Positions 35,503-43,467 of a stretch of 64,000 nucleotides of DNA are shown here, piece after piece. The notes beneath the pieces were generated by a model. It worked only from the letters and a program-made list of their open reading frames with translations, was not told where the DNA came from and made no database searches. Both the position numbers and the translations under genes were made by a program. Origin of the DNA: an uncultured Clostridia bacterium (lineage in GTDB: Bacteria > Bacillota > Clostridia > Christensenellales > Borkfalkiaceae); contig CANQFB010000003.1 in assembly GCA_947598205.1 (NCBI GenBank), forward strand, positions 124,001 through 188,000, given 5' to 3'. Every line of letters begins with the position of its first letter. The first letter of the stretch is position 1.

Positions 35503-36000
35503 TCACCGCAGGTGACTGATGAGGGTCGGAGCTTCCAACGGCCAAAAATAGAAGGTGCCCATCCCGAAGTCTAGGCTACATGTTTTATCATCAATGGCGC
35601 GCTTCACGTCCGTGCTTGCATACTTGTATGAAACATGGAATACCTTGTTTGTATAAAAAAGATAGTATCCGTTTTCATCGAATTTTATTTCGGAACCGGT
35701 TTCGTCGAAATAATCAAATTGCTCGCTGTTTCTTAAACTGATAGAGTCATAGGTGAATGTAAAATGAAATCTATGGCAACTATCCGTATCCTGCTCGGAG
35801 ATGTTGAAGTTTATTATAAATTGTTCTTGCACTTCGTCATGTTCGACCTTCACTTTTACAGCGCCGAAAGTATGCTCTTCCCCGATGCCATAAGCTATCT
35901 GGGGCGTTTCGTGATTGATACACCCTGTACATAAACAACAAATTATAAATAACATTGCAAAAATAGCAGTGATATGTAATCTTATCTTCTTTCTAATCAT
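35503..36000 (-). CDS. Small lipoprotein in an inserted AT-rich segment
   Basis: 165 residues. Signal peptide with lipobox LCTGC (Cys 27), then a beta-rich extracellular domain (VKVKVEHDE, FIINFNISE, FHFTFTYDSI, SYKYAS) of about 130 residues with no recognised family. GGAG lies 6 nt before ATG 36000. The last ten codons run into a family B repeat, so the original C-terminus may be different. Codon use is AT-rich compared with its neighbours, and the gene lies between the two copies of the metallophosphoesterase 5' end, which points to insertion. An extended -10 (TGCTATAAT, 36016-36024) lies just upstream. Confidence 0.8.
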   Translation of the reverse strand: MIRKKIRLHITAIFAMLFIICCLCTGCINHETPQIAYGIGEEHTFGAVKVKVEHDEVQEQFIINFNISEQDTDSCHRFHFTFTYDSISLRNSEQFDYFDETGSEIKFDENGYYLFYTNKVFHVSYKYASTDVKRAIDDKTCSLDFGMGTFYFWPLEAPTLISHLR

Positions 36001-36016
36001 AATGACTCCAAACTTA

Positions 36017-36150
36017 TTATAGCACGAAATCCGACATGCCCGAGAGGTGCAGATCGCTGATCGCAAACACTTTCATAACAGCTCTCATTATACCACGCCC
36101 GCCTCGGGATTGCAAGCAAAAGAATGTAAGCGCAAGCCTTCCCCCTTCCC
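36017..36150 (-). pseudogene. Duplicated promoter and first codons of the metallophosphoesterase
   Basis: About 120 nt nearly identical to 35369-35490: promoter (TTGCAA 36110-36115, TATAAT 36087-36092), ATG 36076 and the first 18 codons, after which the frame ends at 36017 in unrelated sequence. Not functional as an enzyme, but the promoter reads into the lipoprotein at 36000. Confidence 0.85.
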
Positions 36151-36325
36151 AAGGGGGAAGCCGTCCCTTGCTGTCCCTTTTAGGGTCGCAAAACGCAGTT
36201 CTGCACATCGGCACAGTGTGCCGTGTGCGGCGTTTTGCGGTGAGTGAGCGCATATGCCCGCGCGAACGGTGACCGAATGCAGGTTTCTACCTGCATGAGA
36301 AAGTACCCGCAAAGCGGGGGAAAGG

Positions 36326-36960
36326 GTTAAAAACCCCTCTGTCGCTCGCATTCTGATTTTGTCATGCTGAACGCAGTTGAAGCATCACCTTATTTTATAC
36401 TGCGGTGATGTTTCGACAGGCTCAACATGACGTTATTAAAACCCCTCTGTCGCTCGCTTTCTAATTTCGTCATGCTGAACGCAGTTGAAGCATCACCTTA
36501 TTTTATACTGCGGTGATGTTTCGACAGGCTCAACATGACGTTATTGGAAACCCCTCTGTCGCTCGCATTCTGATTTCGTCATGCTGAACGCAGTTGAAGC
36601 ATCACCTTATTTTATAATGCGGTGATGTTTCGACAGGCTCAACATGACGTTATTAGAACCCCTCTGTCGCTCGCGGGGCTCGCGACATCTCCCCTATAAG
36701 GGGCGACAAGGGATAAACCTTGTCATCCCGAGCCGAAGGCGAGAGGATCCCCTTCATGAAAACTCGGACTTCGTATCGGGGGTTTCACTCGGGCTTCGCC
36801 CTCGGAATGACACGGCACACGGAGCATGCCATTCTGATTTCGTCATGCTGAACGCAGTTGAAGCATCACCTTATTTTATACTGCGGTGATGTTTCGACAG
36901 GCTCAACATGACGTTATTAAAACCCCTCTGTCGCTCGCGGGGCTCGCGACATCTCCCCCT
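36326..36960. repeat. Array of 108-bp tandem units and dispersed repeats A/C
   Basis: CCCCTCTGTCGCTCGC starts at 36334, 36442, 36551, 36659 and 36923. The first three units are tandem, period 108-109. Each contains a family A hairpin whose arms GTCATGCTGAACGC and GCTCAACATGACG pair imperfectly. 36659-36720 and 36923-36975 are family C (CTCGCGGGGCTCGCGACATC). No gene is seen in 36151-37025; the open frames there are repeat sequence. Confidence 0.9.
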
Positions 36961-36984
36961 GCGGGGGCGACAAGGAGAAGGCAC

Positions 36985-37010
36985 AAAAAAGGACCGCCGA
37001 AGCGGTCCTT
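36985..37010 (-). terminator. Terminator of the CBM26/LRR lipoprotein gene
   Basis: Minus strand: AAGGACCGC / GCGGTCCTT stem, TTCG loop, T6 tail. Confidence 0.85.
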
Positions 37011-37025
37011 GAACTTATTTGCGTG

Positions 37026-38876
37026 TTAACCGCGAATCCAAGTGTAGTTGGCAAGGAACTTGAGAAAATCGGAGTCGTGGTCCTCTGCCCATTTGACGAT
37101 GATCGCGTTGGTGGGCGGATAATCCTCCTGGAATTTTGCATAGAAGAACATGAGCGCGTTCTTCTCCGTGTTCGAGACATCCACATCTTCGCTCTCTTCG
37201 CTGAAGGGTCGGTTGCATACCTTCCAGCCCGACGTCACCTCGAAGGTGACCTTATCGAGCTTCTTCGTGCGGAAGGCGAATGCGCCGATCTCCACAAGAT
37301 TCTTCCCCACCGTGAACGCGGTGATGGAGGTGTTCTCGAAGGCGCTCACGCCGAGTTTTGTAAGGCTTGCGGGGAAGACGATCTCGGCGAGCGCGGAGCA
37401 ATTCTCAAACGCCGCCATGCCGATCTCCTGCACGCCGCCGCCGAGGCTCACGCCCGTAAGATATGCGCACCCGCAGAAGGAATAAATATCGATACAAGTG
37501 ACGCTGTCGGGAATGATGACCGAGTGGATCTTCTCACATCCCATGAACGCCTTGTTCGTGATCTTGGTAACCGACTTATGGTTGTACTCCGCGGGGATAC
37601 GGACTTCAGACGTGATCTCGTCGTTGTCATACCCGATGACGAAGTAGGAATCGGTCGCCTTATCGTATTGGTATTTCAAAGCCCCCGAAACGGCGACGTC
37701 GTAGCCGCAAATGTCGCAAGGCACTCCGCTGTGAGCCGCTTCCGTCTCGGGCAGTTTCTGGCCGCAGAGAGTGCAGTTCTTCCAATGCGAAGAAGCGTTA
37801 TTTACCCATTCACCCGCGACATGGGGGTGGCCTTTTATGTATCCGCAGACGGAACAGACGTAACTGCCGTTTTCAAAGCTGTGTTCCGCTTCCTCCTTTT
37901 TGAGGCCCGTATGCTCGCAGATGGAGGGATGCCAATGGGTGTTTTGATCGCTCTCCCATGCCGTCGAATAGCTGTGCTCATGGGGGCCCGATACGCCGTT
38001 CTCCGCCTCCAAAGCCGCCTTCTGCGTGGGGTAGGGCTGCTCGTCCTTGGAGATCCACGACTGCCCGCCGTAGACCTTTCCCGTGAGATTGATATCGCCC
38101 GTCTGCGTCTTACTGCCGCCGCCCGCGCCGGCGTTATTGAAGATGATCCAAAGGTCCTTTGCGGACTGCCCTGCGGGAACCTGATAGGTGATCGACCACC
38201 AATTTGCGCCGTCGTTCGTCGCGGGCTTTCCCGACCATTCGCCGAGATACTTGGTGACTTTCGCCTTATCCCATGAATACGCGTTCACCGAGGTCCAGCC
38301 GTTCATGTTGTGGTAGTGAACGGTGATCGTGCCGTTGTCGCCGGGGGTTGCGGGAGGATCGTCTTCCTCGTCGCCGCCGCCCTGATCTTCCACCGCGACG
38401 GGCGCGCCGCATACGTCGCACTTGCCGTTTTTATCGTCGTCGCAGTGCAGGCCGCGGCTGTCTTGATTTACGACTTGGTCTTTAACGCATTCCTGCCAAT
38501 GATAGTCCCCTTCGTCGTATTTCCATTCCCATTCGTGGATGTGCCCTTCTTCCATATAATATCCGCACACGTCGCACATCTTGTTTCCGTTTTCATCGAC
38601 ATGCGCCTCGCGGCTACCCGCCTTCTCATCTCCGCAAAGGCATTTTTGCCAATGCTCCTTATCGTCGTAACGGTAGCTGTAGCTGTGAACGTGTTCTTCG
38701 CCGCCCTGCTCGCCGGGGGTGAAGGGATCGCCGCAGAGATCGCAGATATTGTCGCCGTTTTGGTCGACATGGTTGCAAGTATCGCCGCTGTTGTTTCCGC
38801 CGCAGGCCGCAAGTCCGAAACTCGCCGACATCACGAGCGCGGCGGCGATCGCACAGGCAAACTTACCCAACTTCAT
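37026..38876 (-). CDS. Starch-binding (CBM26-like) and LRR surface lipoprotein
   Basis: 616 residues. Lipobox LAAC (Cys 25). Residues about 30-160 hold repeated His/Cys motifs (CNHVDQNGDNICDLCG, HVDENGNKMCDVCG, HWQECV, KCDVCG), repeated at about 295-400. About 190-290 resemble a CBM25/26 starch-binding module (ITVHYHNMNGWTSVNAYSWD, GANWWSITYQV, IIFNNAGAGGGSKTQTGDI). About 425-560 are BspA-type LRRs (VTKITNKAFMGCEKIHSVIIPDSV). Likely binds starch or similar glucan at the cell surface. GGAGGAA before ATG 38876. Its promoter spacer contains a C9 tract, so expression may vary by slippage. Confidence 0.87.
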   Translation of the reverse strand: MKLGKFACAIAAALVMSASFGLAACGGNNSGDTCNHVDQNGDNICDLCGDPFTPGEQGGEEHVHSYSYRYDDKEHWQKCLCGDEKAGSREAHVDENGNKMCDVCGYYMEEGHIHEWEWKYDEGDYHWQECVKDQVVNQDSRGLHCDDDKNGKCDVCGAPVAVEDQGGGDEEDDPPATPGDNGTITVHYHNMNGWTSVNAYSWDKAKVTKYLGEWSGKPATNDGANWWSITYQVPAGQSAKDLWIIFNNAGAGGGSKTQTGDINLTGKVYGGQSWISKDEQPYPTQKAALEAENGVSGPHEHSYSTAWESDQNTHWHPSICEHTGLKKEEAEHSFENGSYVCSVCGYIKGHPHVAGEWVNNASSHWKNCTLCGQKLPETEAAHSGVPCDICGYDVAVSGALKYQYDKATDSYFVIGYDNDEITSEVRIPAEYNHKSVTKITNKAFMGCEKIHSVIIPDSVTCIDIYSFCGCAYLTGVSLGGGVQEIGMAAFENCSALAEIVFPASLTKLGVSAFENTSITAFTVGKNLVEIGAFAFRTKKLDKVTFEVTSGWKVCNRPFSEESEDVDVSNTEKNALMFFYAKFQEDYPPTNAIIVKWAEDHDSDFLKFLANYTWIRG

Positions 38877-38905
38877 GTATCTTCCTCCAAAGATGATCTG
38901 ATTTT

Positions 38906-38934
38906 ATTTTACCAATAGCACCCCCCCCCGTCAA
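38906..38934 (-). promoter_or_regulatory. Promoter with a C9 homopolymer in the spacer
   Basis: Minus strand: TTGACG (38929-38934), 17 nt, TAAAAT (38906-38911). The run of nine C residues (38921-38929) fills the -35 end of the spacer. Confidence 0.65.
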
Positions 38935-38989
38935 GTTATTTCAATATATAAATAATTCTAACATTTTTTTGGCTGTTTTTTGAACGTAC

Positions 38990-39017
38990 TTGACATTTTT
39001 TCATGAAATCCTATAAT
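38990..39017 (+). promoter_or_regulatory. Sigma-A promoter of the ECF sigma gene at 39070
   Basis: TTGACA (38990-38995), 16 nt, TATAAT (39012-39017); about 45-nt leader. Confidence 0.75.
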
Positions 39018-39069
39018 TGGGGTGAGTAATCGGGAAACAATGCCCGTCTTATAAAATGAGAGGTGCGAT

Positions 39070-39603
39070 TTGGAGGAAGGCATAGCGCTCTACCGCCGCT
39101 ATCTGCAGGGCGACGGGGCCGCGCTCGAGGCGCTCGTCGCAAGATACAGCGATGCGCTCGTGCGGTTCGCCTACTGTTTGTTGAAGGACGCATACGCCGC
39201 GGAGGACGCCGCGGAGGACGCCTTTGTCGCGCTCATCGTAAAGAAGCGCACCTTCTCCGATGATACCAACCTCCGCGCCTATCTCTATAAGACGGTAAGA
39301 AACAGGTGCATCGACCTCATCCGCAGGGAGCGGAAGCGGATACCTTCGCCCGAATTTTCGGAAGATCCCGTCCTTCTCGCAGAGCGCAGGGAGCGGAACG
39401 CCATCCTCTATGCCGCCATGCAGAAACTTCCCGCACAATACGGCGACGTGCTCTATCTCGTCTTTCTCGAGGGCTTCCGCCCCGAGGAGGCCGCAAGGAT
39501 CTTGCGGCGGACCAAAAAACAGACCTACAACCTCATCGCCCGCGCAAAGGCCGCGCTCAAAGAAATTCTGGCAGGCCAAGGAGTGAACTATGAAAACTTA
39601 TAA
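39070..39603 (+). CDS. ECF RNA polymerase sigma factor
   Basis: 177 residues. Region 2 FAYCLLKDAYAAEDAAEDAFVALI with RAYLYKTVRNRCIDLIRRERKR (-10 recognition), and region 4 LPAQYGDVLYLVFLEGFRPEEAARILRRTKKQTYNLIARAKAAL (-35 binding HTH). Start codon is TTG at 39070, preceded by AGAGGTG; no upstream ATG is in frame. Its last 14 nt overlap the next gene, a single-pass membrane protein likely to be its anti-sigma or sensor. No ECF-type promoter was seen here; a sigma-A promoter precedes it. Confidence 0.93.
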   Translation: MEEGIALYRRYLQGDGAALEALVARYSDALVRFAYCLLKDAYAAEDAAEDAFVALIVKKRTFSDDTNLRAYLYKTVRNRCIDLIRRERKRIPSPEFSEDPVLLAERRERNAILYAAMQKLPAQYGDVLYLVFLEGFRPEEAARILRRTKKQTYNLIARAKAALKEILAGQGVNYENL

Positions 39604-41371
39604 GGAACGCACGGAGGATATTCTCGCCAAGGCAAAAGAGCAGAAGCGGGCGCGCGCCTCGCGCAACAAAAAGCTCGCCGCGGGCCTTTCCTGCTCCCTC
39701 GCCGCCGTGCTCGTCTTGAATCTCGCCCTCTTTCTGCCCCGCTGGAACGATAGGCTAACCTTCGGCGGCAATTTCGGCGATAAGCTCGCGACGGCGGAGA
39801 GCCTTCAAGAGGTCGAAGAGCGGCTTTCCTCCCTCCTCAAAGATCCCCCCGACCAATATTGGACGAATACGCCCGGCAGTGAAGAAGACCGCCCCGGCTT
39901 TGAGGAGACAGGCCCCGAAGGAGGCCGCATCAGGCTCGAAGATGCGCAGGCCGAGGGCTTCACCCGCGGGGATCTCCTCGTGCGCGGCAACAAGACGGCC
40001 TTCTACCTCACATCCGATCTCCGCTTGCAGGCCTATTCCGTCGCGACGGCCTCCCTCATCGGCCAGATCGCCATCGAGCCGGAGGGCGGATACACCTTCC
40101 GCGGCAATGTGCGGGAGATGTATCTTCGCGACGACCTCTCCGCCGCCCTCGTGTTCACCACGGCCTACGATCCCGCAACACGCCTCACCTATACCGCCGT
40201 GATCGGTGTTGAGACGAAAGATCCCGCTACCATGTCTGTGACGGGAGTGCAATATATCTCGGGAGACTACATCTCCTCCCGCATGGCGGACGGCAAGTTT
40301 TTGGTGGTCTCGGAGCTCGCCCTGCCCTACGATAGCGGCCTTCCCGAGGAGGCTCTCCTCCCCAAGACGGGCGTCTTTGGGAACATGAAGCCCCTTCCCG
40401 CCTCCCGCATCTTCCTGCCCGAAGAGGCGAGAGCGCCCCTCTTCACCGTCGTCACCACCCTCTCGGAGGAGGGAGAATTCCTCGATACGCGCGCCCTTTT
40501 CTCCTTTTCGGGCGATCTGTATGTCTCGGAAACCGCCCTCTATGCGACCTGCGCCTATCTCGCCCCTTCGGATGGGGAGGGCGAAAACCTCTTCACGGCC
40601 GCAACGGACGTGGTGCGCATCGCCTATAACGGGACGGGAAACCTTGCCCTCACGGCAAAGACCACCGTCGGCGGCCTGATCGCAGACCCCCTCTCGATGG
40701 ACGAATACGGCGGGATGTTGCGCGTATTTGCGACGACCAGAACGCTCTCCGACCCGAACGGCGACGCGGCAGAGGGGGATGCGAACGCCTCCCTCTTCGT
40801 CTACGACGCCGACACCCTCGCCGAGATCGCGGCCGCGGAGCATTTCGCCCCCGCAGGAGAGGGCGTGCGCGCCGCCCGCTTCGAGGGCGACGCCGCCTAT
40901 GCGTGCACCGCCGCCGACCTCTCCCGCCCCCTCTTTGCCTTCGACCTTTCCGATCTTCCCGCCATCTCCTGCAACACGGGCGGCACGCCCCCCGCATATT
41001 CCCTCTTTTTGACGAAGTTTTCGGGCGGCTTCATCGGCTTGGAGAATGAAAATGGCTCGAGCGTCGGGATCACATTCTACGATGACAGTGCAAATCCCCT
41101 CTTCTCCGTAAAAGAGGAATATGTTACGGGCGCTCCCGCAAGCGATCGGGCGTACTTCATCGAGGGAGCGCGCGGGCTCTTCGGGTTTGCGGCCACCGAC
41201 CTTCGGGAGAGCGCAAAAAATTTCTACTATCTCTTTTCCCTCAAAGATGCGTCGTTTCAGAGGCTCGCCCGCGTCGCCCTCTCCTGTTCCCCCGAGAATG
41301 CCCGCGCCTTCGCAGAAAACGGCATGCTCTACGTCTTCGACGGCTCTCTCACCGCATATCTCCTTCCTTAG
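39590..41371 (+). CDS. Membrane-anchored beta-propeller protein, putative anti-sigma
   Basis: 593 residues. Basic cytoplasmic N-terminus (1-28), one membrane segment (about 29-50, LAAGLSCSLAAVLVLNLALFL), an acidic linker, then an extracytoplasmic domain of about 450 residues with repeated beta-blade patterns (GDLLVRGNKTAFYLTSDLRLQAYSV, GDYISSRMADGKFLVVSE, FSFSGDLYVSETALYATC), matching the PF09826-type beta-propeller family. Topology and the 14-nt overlap with the sigma gene fit a sensor/anti-sigma role: short cytoplasmic part binds sigma, propeller senses outside. That role is inference. AAGGAG before ATG 39590. Confidence 0.85.
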   Translation: MKTYKERTEDILAKAKEQKRARASRNKKLAAGLSCSLAAVLVLNLALFLPRWNDRLTFGGNFGDKLATAESLQEVEERLSSLLKDPPDQYWTNTPGSEEDRPGFEETGPEGGRIRLEDAQAEGFTRGDLLVRGNKTAFYLTSDLRLQAYSVATASLIGQIAIEPEGGYTFRGNVREMYLRDDLSAALVFTTAYDPATRLTYTAVIGVETKDPATMSVTGVQYISGDYISSRMADGKFLVVSELALPYDSGLPEEALLPKTGVFGNMKPLPASRIFLPEEARAPLFTVVTTLSEEGEFLDTRALFSFSGDLYVSETALYATCAYLAPSDGEGENLFTAATDVVRIAYNGTGNLALTAKTTVGGLIADPLSMDEYGGMLRVFATTRTLSDPNGDAAEGDANASLFVYDADTLAEIAAAEHFAPAGEGVRAARFEGDAAYACTAADLSRPLFAFDLSDLPAISCNTGGTPPAYSLFLTKFSGGFIGLENENGSSVGITFYDDSANPLFSVKEEYVTGAPASDRAYFIEGARGLFGFAATDLRESAKNFYYLFSLKDASFQRLARVALSCSPENARAFAENGMLYVFDGSLTAYLLP

Positions 41372-41390
41372 GTTTCATAAATGTTCCGAG

Positions 41391-41420
41391 AAAAAAGAAC
41401 GCCCCGCGCGTTCTTTTTTC
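41391..41420 (+). terminator. Terminator of the sigma/propeller operon
   Basis: AAAAAAGAACGC / GCGTTCTTTTTT stem, CCCGC loop, long T tail. Confidence 0.9.
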
Positions 41421-41477
41421 TTTTTGCCATATCGCTTCTATAGATCAAGCGGTCGGCGTTAAAATGTTTTTATGAGA

Positions 41478-41501
41478 AAAGGCGCCCTTTTGGGCGCCTT
41501 T
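41478..41501 (-). terminator. Terminator of mgtE
   Basis: Minus strand: AAAGGCGCCC / GGGCGCCTTT stem with AAAA loop, then TCTC; 14 nt past the stop. Confidence 0.75.
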
Positions 41502-41514
41502 GCGCGGGCCGCGT

Positions 41515-43197
41515 TCAGCCCAGAATGAGGACGGAGAGGCCGCAAAAGATCATGAGCGAGACGGCGTCGACGATGGTCGTGATAAAGGGCGAGGCGACGG
41601 CGGCGGGGTCGAGCTTGCACTTCTTCACGAGGAGGGGCAGAAAGCTTCCCACGATCTTCGCAACGAGCACGGTGCAGAAGAGCGCCAGCGAGACGATCGC
41701 ACATTTATCCCATGTATATTCTCTGTTGCCGGGCATGAACGTCCCGAAGAGGAGATTGTCGATGAGCATGAGCTTGGCAAAACAGGCGACGGCGAGCGTG
41801 ACCGCGAGGAGCGCGCCCGCGCCAAGTTCCTTGAGGAGCACCTTTCCCGTATCCCGCGTGGAGAGCTCCCCGAGGGCGAGCGATCGGATGATGGTGACGG
41901 AGGCCTGCGAACCCGAATTCCCGCCCGTATCCATGAGCATGGGGATACAGGCGAAGAGGACGGGGCTGATCTTGTTGAGCCTTCCCTCGAAAGTGTTGAT
42001 GATGAGGCCCGTGAAGGTCGCGCTGATCATGAGGATCAAGAGCCACGGGACGCGCTTCTTCCAAATGGAAAAGACGCTCGTCTTCAAATAGGGCTTATTG
42101 TCGTGCAAGACGCCCGCCATGGCCTCAATATCTTCGGTGTTCTCTTCCTCGATGACGTCGATCGCGTCGTCGACGGTGACGATGCCCACGAGCCTCCTCT
42201 CGTCGTCTACGACGGGAATGGCGAGGAAACCGTAATCGGAGATCTTGCGGGCGACCTCCTCCTTGTCGTCGCGGGTGTTCACATAGATGACGTTCTCCTC
42301 CATGATCTCGCTGATGAGCGCACCCTTCTTGGCGAGCATGAGGTCCTTCGCCGTGACGAGCCCGATGAGCTTATTCTCGGGGTCGGTGACGTAACAGGTG
42401 TAGATGGTCTCCTTGTCGATGGCCGTCTCGCGAATGATGTCGAAGGCCCTCTCCACGGACATGGTGGGCAGGAAACGCACGAACTCGATGGTCATGATGG
42501 AGCCCGCGCTATCCTTCGGATACTTCAGAAGCTCGTTGATATAGGCGCGCGTCTCGCTGTCGGAGAGAGCCAAAAGCCTTCTTACGACGCTCGAGGGCAT
42601 CTCTTCGACGAGGTCGACGGTATCGTCGAGGAAGAGTTCATCCATGACCTCTTTGAGCTCTTTATCGCTCAATTTTTTGATGAGCTTTTGCTGGGTATCC
42701 GTATCGATCTCGACGAACATCTGCGCCGCGAGATCCTTGGGAAGGATGCGGAAGAGGACGGGCAGGTCCTCTTCCTTCGCGCTCTCGAACACCTCCGCGA
42801 GGTCGATCTCGTTCATGCCCGAAAGGAGGGGCTTCAAGACGGCGAAATTGCGCTCCTCGAGGAGGGCGAGAATTTCATCCTCCTCGGCGATGAGGCGGGC
42901 GACTTTGGGCAGTTCCTCGATGATGTCTACCGTATCGTCGACGGAGACATCCTCCATGACCTCCTGAAGTTCGTCGTCGCGGAGGCCCTCGATGATCTTT
43001 TCCTTGAGGGCGGCGTCGAGCAGGACGAGGACGTCGGCGAGCTGTTCGGGGGAAAGGGCGCGGGCAAGGGGAAGAAGATCCCCCTCCTCGACCTCGGATA
43101 AAAGATGCGCCACCGCTTCGGGGGGAAATTTCCTCACCGAATCGGCAGCGCCATCATAGTTTTTTTGCGTCAATAATTGCTTGATCTCTTCTTCCAT
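41515..43197 (-). CDS. mgtE: Magnesium transporter MgtE with doubled N domain
   Basis: 560 residues, about 110 longer than usual. The N domain appears twice: ELQEVMEDVSVDDTVDIIEELP (about 76-97) and ELKEVMDELFLDDTVDLVEEMP (about 186-207). Then a CBS pair (about 235-360; SAGSIMT, FLAIPVVDDERRLVGIVTVDD), and five membrane helices with the MgtE pore signature PMLMDTGGNSGSQASVTIIRSLALGE and the Mg-binding Asp in ITTIVDAVSLM. Mg2+ channel gated by cytosolic Mg2+ via the N and CBS domains. ATG 43197 with GAGGTGAAG. A leader of about 158 nt precedes it. Confidence 0.94.
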   Translation of the reverse strand: MEEEIKQLLTQKNYDGAADSVRKFPPEAVAHLLSEVEEGDLLPLARALSPEQLADVLVLLDAALKEKIIEGLRDDELQEVMEDVSVDDTVDIIEELPKVARLIAEEDEILALLEERNFAVLKPLLSGMNEIDLAEVFESAKEEDLPVLFRILPKDLAAQMFVEIDTDTQQKLIKKLSDKELKEVMDELFLDDTVDLVEEMPSSVVRRLLALSDSETRAYINELLKYPKDSAGSIMTIEFVRFLPTMSVERAFDIIRETAIDKETIYTCYVTDPENKLIGLVTAKDLMLAKKGALISEIMEENVIYVNTRDDKEEVARKISDYGFLAIPVVDDERRLVGIVTVDDAIDVIEEENTEDIEAMAGVLHDNKPYLKTSVFSIWKKRVPWLLILMISATFTGLIINTFEGRLNKISPVLFACIPMLMDTGGNSGSQASVTIIRSLALGELSTRDTGKVLLKELGAGALLAVTLAVACFAKLMLIDNLLFGTFMPGNREYTWDKCAIVSLALFCTVLVAKIVGSFLPLLVKKCKLDPAAVASPFITTIVDAVSLMIFCGLSVLILG

Positions 43198-43390
43198 ATC
43201 TTCACCTCGCAAAATAAAATGAAAAGCGATGCGCGCAGAGAGAAAGAAGCCGCGGAAAAAGTTTACGCGGGATGGCCGACCGCGAACCACGGCTTTTGTA
43301 TTCGGTCTGCAGTTTTGCTACTTCGCCCTTTCACGGTCTGCCTCCTTGTCGTTTTTCTTATATTATATCCGCCGTAAAGAAAAAAGTCAA
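43198..43390 (-). promoter_or_regulatory. mgtE: mgtE promoter and long 5' leader
   Basis: Minus strand: TTGACT (43385-43390), 17 nt, TATAAT (43362-43367), +1 near 43355, then about 158 nt to the ATG. The leader can form GACCG...CGGTC and other hairpins. An Mg2+ M-box would be expected here in Firmicutes, but its conserved boxes are not visible, so any riboswitch is unassigned. Confidence 0.55.
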
Positions 43391-43423
43391 CCGCCGCGGC
43401 GGGTATCCCGTATGTTTTTTTGC

Positions 43424-43453
43424 AAAAAAATCGGGCCCGCAACGGCGGACCCG
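43424..43453 (-). terminator. Terminator of the surface protein/ABC operon
   Basis: Minus strand: CGGGTCCGC / GCGGGCCCG stem (one GU pair), CGTT loop, A then T7. Confidence 0.85.
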
Positions 43454-43467
43454 TTCAAAAGAGCTTT

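Noticed and set aside
36017..36253. Extended minus-strand frame of 78 codons over the duplicated 5' end
   Set aside because: It reads through repeat DNA before the copied ATG; only the duplication is real.
36326..36960. Repeat-derived open frames in the 36-kb array
   Set aside because: They consist wholly of repeat units and lack ribosome sites.
43198..43355. M-box or yybP-ykoY riboswitch before mgtE
   Set aside because: Conserved boxes of either class could not be recognised; kept only as an untyped leader.
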